A DNA stretch of 64,000 nt from Dryas octopetala (GCA_963921425.1 OY992838.1:18703861-18767860), one strand, 5' to 3'; positions 52,306-64,000 are shown, numbered from the stretch's first letter. Numbers and translations: made by a program. Notes: generated by a model not told the origin, from the sequence alone.

Positions 52306-55300
52306 TGACAGAACCGCTCCCGGATTCCACCATGAGACTCAGAGAGGTCCTGTGGGAATCCAAAATCAAGGAAAATCATACCGAAAATTCGGCAGAACCT
52401 CCCCTGAAAATGGACTAACCCAAAATTTATTAACCTATATAAAAAACATTTCTAAAAACATCAACCGCCTCTACCACAACCAAAAAGGGTCTCAGACTCG
52501 CTCACAAAGCCAAAACAATAAGTTCTTATTCACCAAAGCACATGATAATCAGAGCATAACTAAATTTTCATTACAATATAAAAGTTAACTCCCCAACTTA
52601 AGGGAAATGACGCCGAAGATCTGAGAGTCATGCCTTGACGTGGTACGGCCCAATCTCAACGATCTATAATACCCAGGGGAAAATGTTATAAACAAAATTA
52701 AAAAAATGTGACCTAACTCTTAGTGAGTAGACAAAATATAGAAACAAAACATTTAAGTTATTCATCCTTTCAAATTCCTTTAAAATCAAATCTCCTCTAA
52801 GATCTCACGTCACTCTTTGAAAATCTCCAGTTTTAAAACCATCTTACGATCTTTAAGGATGTCATAAAACTATTTAAACTCCAGAAATTTAAATAAATCA
52901 AAATATAACTTCTCAATAAACAACCTTCTATAATAAAAAAAGTCAGAAAAACATTATAACAGAAATCCTGATAAAACTCAAAAAGGAAATTCTCAATCAA
53001 ACTCATATTTAATAAATCCTGAAAATAACAATTAAATCCCACCATGCTTATACCCTGAAAAACCTGGCCATACACCTGTGTGGAATTCATGCATCGCACA
53101 GGCAAGCGATACCCTGACCATACACACGCGTGGAGTAAAATCCAACACGTGCAGGCAATACTGGTCATACGTGCACGCAAAGCGGCCCCCAAAGGAGAAA
53201 TTTCTTTTCCCACTGATAGAAAATATTTTAATATCCATACGCGTAATGCAAATCTCAATTTAAGTTCAAATAGTATAAATTCAACCAATTCTTTTCGATT
53301 AAAATCGAAGAAATAAATAGGTCAAAAGAGAAATTAAGAAGCTAGAATCCTTTCCAAAAGAGACCCATCAATTTAAACAATCTGTCAAGTGAAACCATAT
53401 TTTAAAACTTATATATGAGGGAAAATATGAAAAACCGAAACCTGACATTTATTTATCAAATCTCAGATCAAACTCAAGATGCTTAACATAATTAAAATAA
53501 TGAAATTTCATAAAATTCGTTTGATAGGTCAAAGTTCATTCACATATATTATTTCTCAATCCAAAACTCAAATAATTAATATAAATCACGTATTTCATAA
53601 AACATTTAAATTCATGAAGTTCCACTCACAAAGATAGCCCTAGTTTTGATTCTCTGCCGAATCGTCACAAGCCACAGTCGTCTCGCCTATAAAATAGATA
53701 ATAAAATAAAATTAGTGTCAACTCGACCACATTAAAGGTGTGTGTGTGTGTGTACGAAACCTAATGATACACATGTCTCTCGTCCGACACAACGATTTAC
53801 GACTCACAATTTAAACTCACAAACACCTCCTCAATCACTCCAAGGCTTCTCGGCTCTAACCAACATCACCCAACCATCCAAACAACTCCTAAACTTAAAA
53901 GAAAATCTGCACAAGACTTGTTTGAGTCGAAAAGCTCGTTTTAGAGAAATTTGGTATCGGCCAACTCTCACATTTTCACCCCAAAATAGCATCGGCTTGT
54001 CCAACCACACTCTACATAGTCAAGCTCAAAAGCCCACTCAACAATTGCCCTAAAATAAACTTGCAATCACAAAATGATAGTGGGGTTTGAATTCATAGTG
54101 GGTGCCGCCCAAAGTGGCTGCCCCAAAACCAATATTTAGCCAAAAATACAAATTTCCCAAATCCACTTAAACTTTCACTTCTAAACAACAATTGGGGATC
54201 CTGGGGATGAAATTTGTCCAAAATCATCACCAAAACTACCCAAGACTCAGCCAAACCTCAGGAGACCCGAAATGGGTTCCAACCTTATAAATTCAACCAC
54301 CCAAAACTTAAATTCCTCTAAATTTAGTCTAAATTTTGGGTTCTAAACGACAAATGGGTATCTCAGGGGTGAAATTCGTCTAAGAAAACAACAATAACAA
54401 CCTACAATCCGAAAATTACAGAGGAACTCGAAATGGCTACAATTCCCAGAAATTTCAAATTCCCAATTACTCGAAATTAATCAACATAAGTCTAGGGAAA
54501 AGAAAGACCAATGGAAAAGGAAGAAAACTCACCAAAAATAGGAATGAAAGGAGCTGGGATTTATCCGGAATTCGGCGAGGGAGAGGCGGCAGAAATTGGG
54601 CATTTATGGATGATTTCTCGTGCACGTGGTGGCTAGTCGGAGATGGTGGCGGCTGGGAACTGTTGGCTGGCTGGTGGGGTTCATGTTGGTGGGTCATTGT
54701 GGCCGGCAAAGGCCAATGGTGGTGGCTAGGTTGGTGTGCGCAGGGGAGGGGATGCGGGAGAGGAGAGAGAGAACGTGCAGGGGGAGAGAGAAGATGAGAG
54801 AAAGAGAGAGGTTAGGGGAAGATGGCCGGCGCCGACGAGAGGGCTTGCCGGTGGCCTGGGCTGGTCGGGTGGTACGTGGTCGAAATTGGAGGGGCTGGGA
54901 TGTACTGGTGCGTACAGGGGGGTGCGGCAGAGCAAAGAGAGAAAGAAAGGGAATGTGCCGGAGACAGAAAAATGAGAGAGAAGGAGAGAGAAGGGTGTAG
55001 AAAATTCTAGAGAGAGAAAAAAAAATCTGATTTTTGAGTTTTAAAATTTTAAAAGACCTAAAATGCCCTCTACTTTGGTCATCCGTAATTCTTAAACCGA
55101 AACTTTGTTTGACGCATGGTTCGTGTCTACGTGCTCGTGAACTCTAGACCTTCCTAACAAGCCCAAACTCGAAATCAAAAACCCATTAAATCGAAAGTCA
55201 ACCTTCAGGTCAACAAATAAAAAAATTAAACTAAAAACTTTTTTTTCTGTCAAACAAATTCTCAAAAAAACTTCCAAAGTAATTTAGAAAAAAAATTTTG

Positions 55301-55392
55301 AGGTCGCACAACGGAATTTCCTTGAAAGCCTCTTAAGACCAAGGTTAAATAAAAATTCAAATTTCTAATGAAATTTGAGTCGGATTGTTACA
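52306..55392 (-). repeat. Solo chromovirus-like LTR, 3.1 kb (LTR E)
   Basis: It is the same family as LTR D. It starts TGACAGAACCGCTCCC and ends GGATTGTTACA, with a perfect 5-bp duplication AAAAT (52301-52305 and 55393-55397). It has no internal region. Its length, 3087 bp, exceeds that of LTR D (2846 bp). Open frames at 53742-54053 and 54606-55010 are LTR sequence and not genes. A (TG)n run is at about 53739-53752. Confidence 0.93.
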
Positions 55393-55397
55393 AAAAT

Positions 55398-55770
55398 GTA
55401 TAGGACAAATAGCTTATGTTCATCCTGCATCTGGTGAATTGTATTATTTGAGAATGCTTTTGAATTTGCAAAAAGGCACCTTCAATTTTGATCACATCAA
55501 GACTGTTAATGGCATTCAACATTTGTCCTATCAATCTGCATGCAAGTCTTTAGGTTTGTTGGGAGATGACAAAGAATGGATTGAAGTTTTAGAAAATGTT
55601 GTTAGCAAAGCTTCATGTTCTGAATTAAGGCAATTGTTTGTAACAATATTTGTTTTGTGATGTGGCAAATCATCAGCACCTTTTAGATACTCACTGGGAA
55701 AACATGTGTCAAGATATATTGTACAAACTTAAAAAAACTTTTCTCATGCCAAATCTGATTATGCCAGAAT
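55398..55770 (+). pseudogene. Helitron helicase fragment, right part
   Basis: GQIAYVHPASGELYYLRMLLN, TFNFDHIKTVNGIQHLSYQ, ACKSLGLLGDDKEWIEVLE and LRQLFVTIFVL are the characteristic block of the RepHel helicase that rolling-circle Helitrons use. After a short frameshift the frame continues (HQHLLDTHWENMCQDILYKL) and then stops at about 55770, where the second Athila copy begins. No Rep domain, ends or hairpin terminus were found. Confidence 0.85.
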
Positions 55771-57516
55771 TTGCTTGAACACTTCTAGGATGTCATTAAA
55801 TTGTGCATTTTTCTTTGTCCTAACCAACATATGAAGAAATGAGGCTTTGGACACAAGAGTTGGAGAAAAATCAACAATTAAAGGCTCTTTTCCTTTTGAC
55901 TTGACATTATGATCAACATTAAGCTCTAGGTTGCCTAATCCATTTGTTTCATTTTTGTCATTTCATCATTTTCTTTTTCAAAATTGGACATTTGAACCTT
56001 ATTAACAATTTGCCTACCCGACCTAAGCGTTGTGATGGACTTGACATGCTCATGAGTAGTGGATGAACTAAATGCATCAACATGGAATTAATCATTTGAA
56101 TTAGGAATGAGTTGACTTGGAAATTTGCCCTTCTCTTTCTCTCTCCCAGAATGGTAGCTAACTGACCTATTTGATGTTCTAGCTTGACAATGGCTTGTGT
56201 ATTTTGGTGGGTGGAAGCTTTAACCTCTACAAAGGCTTGACCGGTCAATTGCATGAACTTTTGGAGAGTGTCTTCTAAAAGTGATGATGAAGTTTGTTGT
56301 GGGGCATCACTTTGTGGAGTAGGATGAGAAACATGGGAAACATGAGAATATGAGAGATTAGGAGGACGGAATGAATTGTTTGGCGTTGAATTTCCTCCTA
56401 AGTTCGTTTGGGGTTGGCTTTGTCTTCAAGAAAGATTTGGGTGATTCTTCTAATTGGGGTTGTAAGTCTCGGAAAAGGTACTTTGGTTCACAAACCGCTT
56501 CCTAAAATTGTTAAGGGCATTTGTATGCTCAAAATTACTCTCAAAAAAGCATACAAGAAGGACATGCTTGGACATTATGCATTGGGCTAGCACAATGAGA
56601 ACAAACCTCACTTTGAACATGGTTAACGAAACTCATGGTTTGACTCAAGGCAAAGGCCTCCACCATTCTTGTTAGACTCTCAATCTTAGACCTAAGTCTA
56701 CATCGACATTCACTTCATACAACCCCCTACACTTTGGTTCTTTTGCTTGTCTATCATATGGGTTAGAGAAATATCATTGTTGAGAATTTTCGGACAATTT
56801 TTCAAAGAAATCATAAGCTTGCTCTTCCCCTAGATTTAAAAACGTACCCACATTCATGGACTCTACCATATTGCGATTTATTTAAGTTAAACAATTGTAA
56901 AAGTATTGCATCAAACGCCACGTCTTTAAAACAAGGTGAGGACACCTCAAAATTAAATCCTTAAATCTCTCCCAACTCTCATAAAATTGCTCATAATTTT
57001 TTTGTCTGAACTTCGAAATGTCTCTCCTAAGCGCGTTAGTCCTAGACATTGGGAAAAATTTTGACAAATTTTTTTTAACAAATTAATCCTATGAGGTGAT
57101 GGAACTGGGGGTTGGGAGTTCAACCAAGCTTTTGCTTTGTCCTTAACCAAGAATGGGAATAAACGGAGACGCACAGACTCATCGGGAAAGTTTTGGTTTC
57201 TAGAGGTTGAGCAAATTTCAATAAATTCTTTAACATACATGTATGGGTCCTATCGATCCAATCTGCGGTACGAAGGTAACAATTAAATGATGTGGGGTTT
57301 TATCTCAAAATGGGTTGCGGTAGTGTGGGGCAATACTATGCAAGAAGGGGTGTCTATGATAACGGGAGCAAAATACTCTCTCAACGATCGAATTTTAATG
57401 TTATTTTCACCCATTTCAATTACCGGTTCAATTCTTTGTCTTAAATGTCTAAGTATTCTCTCAATTTCAAGGTCAAAAAGTGTTAAATCGAGATTTAATG
57501 AACGGCGACCAAACAT
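55771..57516 (-). pseudogene. Athila-like gag, copy 2, truncated
   Basis: Read on the minus strand, it starts at ATG 57516 (MFGRRSLNLDLTLFDLEIER), runs through LRQRIEPVIEMGENN, VKEFIEICSTSRNQNFPDES, SKFFPMSRTNALRRDISKF and KASTHQNTQAIVKLEHQIGQL, and ends with the segment equivalent to 12520-12600 of copy 1. Frameshifts occur near 57090 and 56890. Pro-pol and the 3' LTR are missing, because homology ends at the Helitron junction. This copy lacks the LINE and gives the empty site for it. Confidence 0.85.
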
Positions 57517-59478
57517 ACACTAGACGGCTTCAAGAAAAGAATTTCCCAAAAACTTTTTCAAACTTTTTTTTAATTAGTTTAAACTTAATTAACTACTCGA
57601 TCTTTTTTAGAGGAAAATATGGACAAACTAACAAACAAACAAAGCAAACACAACCAAGATTCACAAAACAACCTAACAAAAAGTTAATCCAAACAATCAA
57701 TTTAATTATCTTTGATTTAGCCTTGGGTAGTGTCTTTTAGACAATCCTAATCTTAATTAAGCACTAGACAAGCTTCTCCTCTCTTACAAAGTGAACTAGA
57801 GGCGTACCGGTATAAGGCTCTAAAAAATACAATCAGGTCAGTTCTGGAAGGGGTGGAGGAGTCACAAACGGTCTCTCGCTCTTAAAAACGAGTCCCTTTT
57901 AAGCATCAAGATGATTGCAACCTTAAATAACATTTCTAGACATTGTATTTTCAAAAGACACTCACTGGAGTATTCACTAATTGGCTCCTTCCAAGAGGGT
58001 CCTATGAGCTTCGTGAACTCTTTGGCCAATATCTACTTGATTTTAATTAAATTGAGTTTGGGATTAAACAAATGCAAGAGATTGTTAGCCTAGGTGGGCA
58101 AAGATTTAGTGATTAAATCCAATCTTTATCTTGTTGGGAGTGAATACCCTTACTATTTGATTATGCAAGAATGCTAAAAAATGCAACAACCAACAAAGCT
58201 AGCAAAGATATATGAAAATTTAAATTGCACAAGCAAGACACACATCAATCAAGAAAGCTTAAAAAGATATAGTTTAGAGTATACCACTAGTGTGGTAACA
58301 TTGGCCACAACACACTAGTAGAAGGCAACCAAACTTTTGCTAGCAATTCCTTTTTTTGATGATCCACACCTTTTTGGCAAACTTCTCCCCAATGCAAGCA
58401 CTAAAAAGAAAAATACTAGAATAATTAAATACTAAAACTACAATAAAAGGAGAAAGGGAAATAGAACTAAAAATAAACAAGAGATGGAAATAGGTAAAGG
58501 GAAATGAAATAACAGAAATAGAAATTACATTATCTAATGTTGCAATGAACAAGATGCACAAGACAACAATAAATAAAATCTAAAAAATTTATACTAAATG
58601 ACAAAAAGTTATGATTTTTTTTAACAATAAATTAAAACAAGAAGAAAAATTAAAAAATTGAAACTAGGGGCAACAACATAAAGACAACAAAGAAATAAAT
58701 ATGCTATTTTTTTTTTTTCAAAAGATGGCAAAGTAGACAAAATTAGTGGTAAAGAAAATAAAAAATGATGTTAGATACTAGAGATGGAAGCTACAATTAA
58801 AGAGGAAATTTTAAATATGCTAAATAAAAATAAGAAATTATAACTATCACAAGCACAAAATAAAGAAAACTACTAAAATAAATAAGGCAAAAAGATGGTT
58901 TTGGTCCATGTACTATGGATGAGTCGCACTTTGGTCCTGTAATTTCAATTTGAATTTTTTAAGAATCGTGTTTTCATTACTGTTGCAATTAGGTCCAATC
59001 TGTCAAAACCGAGACATAAAATGCTAACGTGGCACCACCTGATTGGCTCTGAAATAGACGATTTTGATGGATTGGACCTGATTACGACACTAATGGAAAC
59101 ATGGTACTACAAACGTGCAAATTGAAATGACGGGACCAAAGTGCAACTTACCCCAAAATACAGGGACCAAAAGTGACTTTACACCAATAAACAACAAACT
59201 AAGGTGATAGAATATATTTTTTTTTCTTTCTTTTCTTGGCACCTACAAGAGAAAAGATGCAAGAAAGTGTAAAAAAAGTTTATTTATATATATATATTTT
59301 CTTTCGGCACTTATAAAAGTGGGAAAAGAACAAGGAAAAACAATTACTAAATAAATAAATTCAATTTTTTTTTTGAAATATATATATATTTTTCTTTTTT
59401 TGTTTAGAAAAACAAAGTAAATGAAAACCTAATGGAAGATTTAAATTAACAAGAGCCTAAACTAGTGCATCAAACACT
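57517..59478 (-). other. Athila-like leader, copy 2
   Basis: It aligns in reverse with 2132-4911 of copy 1 minus the TIR element there. It contains the MITE at 58886-59185, which copy 1 lacks. The single TTATAA near 58842 is the empty site of the 2445-3586 insertion. No coding sequence is seen. Confidence 0.7.
58886..59185. mobile_element. Mutator-type MITE, 300 bp
   Basis: The ends (GGCAAAAAGATGG and GGTGTAAAGTCAC on opposite strands, then TTTTGGTCC on both) are inverted repeats with arms of about 125 bp. The arms share GCACTTTGGTCC, TTTCAATTTG and AGGTCCAATC. It is flanked by AATAAATAA (58877-58885) and AATAAACAA (59186-59194), a 9-bp duplication with one change. It has no coding sequence. 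Confidence 0.85.
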
Positions 59479-59498
59479 CCCCAGCAACGGTGCAAAAA
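59479..59498 (-). other. Primer-binding site of Athila copy 2
   Basis: Read on the minus strand this is TTTGCACCGTTGCTGGGGA, near to the complement of the tRNA-Asp 3' end. It sits just inside the LTR. Two or three changes separate it from the ideal site. Confidence 0.7.
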
Positions 59499-59501
59499 AG
59501 T

Positions 59502-61442
59502 TGTTGTAAAATTTTATTTGTTTATTTTTCTCGCAAATATACGAGTTTTTATAGTAAAGTTCGTAGAAAAGAGGAGGTCGAACCCTAGGGAGTGTTATAA
59601 GGAGATACACTAAATTTAAAACTAACCTACATTAAAAAAATTGTAGGTTTTTGAAGAAACTAACACAAGATGCAACTAAAATATAAAGCAATAAAGTAAT
59701 TGAAAGGAAAATGAAGTAAATAAAGGGGCAAGAACTTAAATATTAAATCTAGAGATGAAAAATGATAACTTTTAGGTGTTGAAAATTTAAACGATAATAT
59801 GAAAACCAAGGCTAGGGTTCCACACTACTATGTACAAATCTAGTAAACTTCTAGTAATTTCCCAAAGAAAGGAAGGCACCTAAGACTCAATTTGATGCCC
59901 TCATCAAAAGTATTTATAGTCTAAGCACAAAAGAAATGGTTTTCTATTGTAGATCTTATTCTTGCTTAAAGATACAACTTTTAAGCATCCCAAGTGAAAC
60001 TAAATTTTAGTAACAACTATAAATCAAAGAAAATTGCATTTAAACTTTAACAACTAAGCATAGATGTGAAAAAAAGGCTTCTAACAACCCATGATACATG
60101 GCATCGATCATGGGTGAAAGTTTACACTTTTCATAATTTATGAACAAGATCTATAATATTTTAAGGCATTAAAACATGAAAAATTAGCTAAAACTTAACT
60201 AGAGAATGTAACATGGTAGTGCTTCCCCTTACCTTGGTAAAAGGGTTTAGTGCCTACTCATGAGATTGATACTAACAAAATAAAAACAATGCAAGAAATA
60301 AACAAACATGTAATTTAAAGAACAAAGAAATAAATAATACTAATAACCATTAAATAAAATAAAGTAAAGGCCTACATAAAATAAAAGGTATAAAGTAAAT
60401 AAAAGACAAGCAGAAGAAAGAAGAGAGACATGAATTAAAATTTCATTTCATTAAACAAAATGAGCAAAGATATAAAGATCTTTCCTATTCTCTCTCATCC
60501 AAAATAGCCACAAAGCCTAGAGAGAAATTCTAGGAAATACTAAAATAAAATGTGCAGAAAAAAATGTAAAGAAGAGGCTGAAGGCTCCCTTAAATAAGCA
60601 AAAGCTAGGGCTTGTGATGAGGAAATGATCAGCACAAAAGCTGGTGCAAGATTGGAAATAGCTGAGGTCTCTGCCACTTGTCGCATGCTGATTGGTTAGG
60701 AGAGGATGAATGTTGAAAAAAGAGAGAGGCGGAAGGAAAAAGGCCGGAAAAAGGCTGTGCACAGCCTACCCGCGCCACGTGTCAACCTGTCAGAGGATGA
60801 AAGTAAGATTAGTCAAGACCTTGGGCTTGACTGCTGTTTACACGGAAGGAGAGGCACGTGGCCTGGCTTGGATGGCTGGGAGCGGCTTGCTGCAAGAGAG
60901 AGAGAGAGAGAGAAGAAATTTGTGATGGCGGCTTGCGGCTAGGTGGCGGTTAGGCTCATGTGGGGCTGGAGTGGGACGCGTGTCGCAGGCCAGTGGAGAA
61001 ATAGAGACAGACGGGAAGGTGCTGGGAAGCTTCCTAGCCCTGTGACTCTTTAGCTCCCATAGTTTGGGCTAGGCGGGCTGGCTGATTTTGTGGGCTTTGG
61101 ACTTCAATTCTTCTTCTTTATAGGCTAGGGCGGCTTCTTTCATTTCTTCTTCATCTATTGGGCTTCTTTCTTCTTTTATGTTTTTGGGCTGTTTCATTTT
61201 ATCAACCTACACAATAAAAATAAACTAATTAATAAAAACTTTAAGAATAAAAATAATCAAGACTCATAAAAAATTTATTCTTGATAAACCTAATAAAATT
61301 TGAGGAATTTAGATAAAAACTAAAATCACCCAATATTTATCTAAATATTGAAAATATTAATTAAAATACTAAACTTGCTAAAATACAAGGACTAAAATGT
61401 AAAGTTTAAGGATATGAAATATGTTATAAATTGAACTCAACA
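59502..61442 (-). repeat. 5' LTR of Athila-like element, copy 2
   Basis: This is 1941 bp in reverse orientation. The true start TGTTGAGTTC is at 61442 and the end TTTTACAACA at 59502. It matches the LTR at 331-2107 along its whole length, with internal length differences. It is in inverted orientation to that LTR and about 59 kb away. A GA tract is at 60896-60914. Open frames inside (60706-60942) are not genes. Confidence 0.88.
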
Positions 61443-63057
61443 TCTCCTCTTCTGATCGAATCAGGCAACCATCTGCTGAACGACAAGTTGTAAAGAAAAA
61501 AAAGAATTGTCTGAATAATTGTTGCTTTCCATCCCATCACCCTCCTTCAAGAAGCCTGTAATTACAGATGATCCAAAAGCCTGTAATCCAAAAGAAAGAG
61601 CCGCTTTGCTTTCAAAGGCGAATCTTGTAGTGAAGATAGCCCTTTTCAACTCTCTAAAACAACAAAGGAAGAAATTCAAAAGGTCAAATTTCTTACATTT
61701 CTTCACGTTCCTATTCAGTTTAATTGCCTACTATTTCTATTTAATTTCTAATAATAATTAATCCATTTTCTTTTTCCTACTTTAAGTACTGCTGCAATTA
61801 AAGAGAAGGCTGAGCAAACTGCTGCTCTAAAAGTTTCAGAACAAAGTAGTTCGGATTTCGACAATGTTCCAATTAATCAAGGCTTTCAAAATTAGAACCA
61901 CCACAAAAAAATTCGCAATCAGGTTTGCTCTGGACAAAAATACAATACAAACTATTTCATTTGAACTCATATCACTATTTTTGTGCCACTCTTGGTGGGT
62001 TTCTGATCTGGTTGTCTATGCCTTCTCCACCTATCTTATTTCTCAATCATTACACTTCAAATGTTGTTATGGTGTGTTACCCGTGTAAAACCTAATCTTT
62101 GTCAACAAGTCCAACTGACTTCAAATCAGGGTTTCATATTATGCAAAGTGGAACTGTATATGATGTTTTATACTGTGTACATATAACTCTTTCCACTAAG
62201 GGCCATAAGATGTCTTATACAGATAGGGTTCACTTTTAGTTTTCTATCATTAGTATTACTTTGGAATAAATAATCTGTTGAATGCAAGTCATATATCAGC
62301 TTTAATTTTTTCTAGATTAGAGAATGTCTACCTATGATAAACCTCCTTATGTTGGCCAAATTTCATGATGTATGTCATCTTTTTCTGTAAGAAAGTGATG
62401 CATGATTATTCAATGTTGATTATACAGAAAAATCAATTATTATTTCATGTGATAACCATATCCTATGTGGGTGCTCAGCTATGCTATATGAAAAAATAAA
62501 ATTTACTCTTCATTTTCCAATTTGTCAGCCACTTAATATGTTTGTTTTATGGTAATCCACATTTGGTAATGATTTTTGTTCAGGGAAACATGTTCTCGGT
62601 TTGGAAATTGTTGTCAATTTAAATTTCACATGTTTCTCTCACAATTTACTGTGCAAACTTCAAATCCTATCATTTTTTTTTTCCTTTTTCATCAACTCTG
62701 TATGCATTTTTTTAGTTGCATTCAATTTTCAAAACTTTTGTTCACCTTGCTTCATTGATTTATTCTCTACTTAGTAAAATTACCAATTTATTCCCTTTTT
62801 TTATACTGGGTGATGATTCTTAACCTCATATTAACTCAATTAAACCATTGTTTTAATCTACATTGCACAAAATTTAACTATTTACTTGCACTAACAAATA
62901 TTGTTTTAAAAATTTCCAGTCAGGGAGAGCAGGACCCCCCCTAGCAACCAAAATTAATCCTGTTGTTTTGGAGAGTGAACAGGAAAAGAGTACACCTGCA
63001 GGAAATGCCAAAGAAGATGAACAATTCACCACCTGTGAAAATGAAAGCTTCCATTAA
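61443..63057 (+). CDS. 3' exons of an unrecognised host gene (partial)
   Basis: Three pieces join in one frame. The first, about 61530-61682, contains KPVITDDPKACNPKERAALL and KANLVVKIALFNSLKQQRKK. It ends ...AAAAG before GTCAAA. The second starts at 61787 after TTTAAG with STAAIKEKAEQTAALKVSEQ and ends at a donor I could not fix, either near 61864 or within the next 20 bp. The last begins at 62920 or 62924 after CAG (GRAGPPLATKINPVVLES) and ends at TAA 63057. Another open stretch right at the LTR edge (SSSDRIRQPSAERQVV, 61444-61490) may be an earlier exon. The C-terminal part is charged and probably disordered. I do not recognise the family. The 5' part is absent, so the Athila LTR may have broken the gene. 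The exon model is inferred. Confidence 0.4.
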
Positions 63058-63088
63058 CCAACCAATCAACAACCATCCTTATATTTTT
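63058..63088 (+). other. Short spacer with MITE target duplication
   Basis: TATATTTTT at 63080-63088 is the left 9-bp target duplication of the adjacent MITE; it recurs at 63831-63839. If the upstream gene model is right, its 3' UTR must lie in or beyond the MITE. Confidence 0.7.
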
Positions 63089-63830
63089 GGCATAAATTCA
63101 ATTTAGACATATAACTATATAAGCTATTTCAACGGGGTCCATGAACTTTAAAATATTTCAAATATACACCCGATCTATTATCTAAATTGAAAAATGAGTT
63201 TCTGTCCATTGATTCGTGGAGAGATTAGTTAAATGACAGCTTGGCTTTTGCTGACCCGGATTACTTGACGACGTGGTGCTATCTCAGCAAACATTTTCTG
63301 CCAAATGAGCAACACGGGCCCACAATTTAATAATAATATAGAGATAGAGAGTTTCTGGGCCCGTGTCAGGAGTTAGGTGGACCCGTGTCGCTCATTTCCT
63401 GCCAAATGAGCGACACAGGTCCACCTAACCCCTGACACGGGTCCACAAACTCATCATCTTTTTCTCGCTCGTTGAACACAAGTGAGGAATTTATATTCGA
63501 ATTTGGGAGAAAACGTGATGTTTTTTGCATACTAAATGGTCAGGAGAGCGTTTGACGAGCATGAAAGAGGTGATGGGTGTGTGGGCCCGTGTCAAGTGGA
63601 CATGTGTTGCTCATTTGGCGGGAAATGTATGCTGAGTTGGTGCCATGTCGCCAATTAATCCCCGTTAGCAAAAGCCAAGCTGACATTTAACTGATCTCTC
63701 AATAAATTGATGGACGAAATTTCATTTTTCAATTTACATAATAAATTAGGTGTATATTTGAAATATTTGAAAGTTCGTGGACCCCGTTGAAATAGCATAT
63801 ATAGTTATGTGTCTAAATTGAATTTATGGC
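63089..63830. mobile_element. Mutator-type MITE, 742 bp
   Basis: The terminal inverted repeats begin GGCATAAATTCAATTTAGACA (left; GCCATAAATTC on the opposite strand at the right) and run for well over 100 bp, including TATTTCAACGGGGTCCA and AAATGACAGCTTGGCTTTTGC-type blocks. The 9-bp duplication TATATTTTT (63080-63088 and 63831-63839) is perfect. It has no coding sequence. The interior holds a very regular 100-nt hairpin (63351-63450). Confidence 0.92.
63351..63450. repeat. Internal 100-nt hairpin of the MITE
   Basis: Two 47-nt arms (63351-63397 and 63404-63450) are separated by a 6-nt loop CCTGCC. Only four positions differ between one arm and the reverse complement of the other, and three of these would be tolerated as G-U pairs on one RNA strand. 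Repeats of CACGGGCCCAC/GCTCATTT also occur at 63305-63325 and 63580-63625, so the module was built by duplication. Confidence 0.85.
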
Positions 63831-64000
63831 TATATTTTTTGAACAATCTACAACTAAATGTTGCAAATGTTTTGTTTATGGACACATACAATTGTCCCAC
63901 CAACTAATCTAACATTCTTTTGAGTGTGATATGAACAATATCTTAACAGAACAATCAGCACATAAAATTTCTCAATCACTCACATTTTGTAAGTTAAGCA
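63831..64000. other. Right flank
   Basis: AT-rich sequence after the MITE's right duplication. Nothing is recognised. Confidence 0.5.

Overview
The window looks like nuclear DNA of a eudicot plant. It is AT-rich and intron-bearing. It is built mostly of plant-type retroelements: an Athila-like Ty3/gypsy family with a tRNA-Asp-type primer site, Ty1/copia, chromovirus-like gypsy LTRs, and an L1 LINE with a C-terminal RNase H. It also holds many small foldback elements and a Helitron scrap. I cannot name the species from the sequence alone.

Layout. Positions 331-33 kb are a nested retroelement pile. An Athila-like element starts with its LTR at 331. Its leader carries a 1.14 kb terminal-inverted-repeat element, and its gag carries a full-length L1 LINE (6286-12183) with both ORFs open. 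Its degraded pro-pol follows to about 15.55 kb. A second, partial Athila pol (15812-16157, 22748-24316, 31459-31860) is broken twice. The first break is a chromovirus mosaic (16158-22747). The second is a Ty1/copia element (24317-31453, 5-bp target duplication), which itself holds a solo chromovirus LTR (26414-28284, 5-bp duplication) in its integrase. From 34.5 to 40.9 kb are a foldback element with a central array of small hairpins and a three-level nest: a MITE, holding a Harbinger-like element, holding a solo LTR.

The one clearly intact host gene is on the minus strand at 41507-47343. Five exons give a 526-residue seven-transmembrane GOST-family protein of the TMEM87 type. A Mutator-type hairpin MITE (47941-48428) lies just upstream of it. 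From 48.5 to 61.4 kb is a second repeat pile: another Mutator-type MITE, copia and chromovirus LTR scraps, a Helitron helicase fragment split by a 3.1 kb solo LTR (52306-55392), and a 5' half of a second Athila element on the minus strand with its LTR at 59502-61442. Abutting that LTR are the apparent 3' exons of an unrecognised plus-strand gene, ending at 63057. Another Mutator-type MITE (63089-63830), with a very regular internal 100-nt hairpin, starts 31 bp after its stop.

How it fits together. Apart from the GOST gene and the partial gene on the right, essentially all coding capacity belongs to transposons, and most of it is broken by frameshifts and stops. The LINE is the exception and is probably the youngest large insertion. 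I found no convincing new multi-gene system. The oddest signals are a sense copy of the 5' half of initiator tRNA-Met inside a chromovirus remnant (19319), the hairpin array at 34985-35106, and the 100-nt hairpin at 63351.
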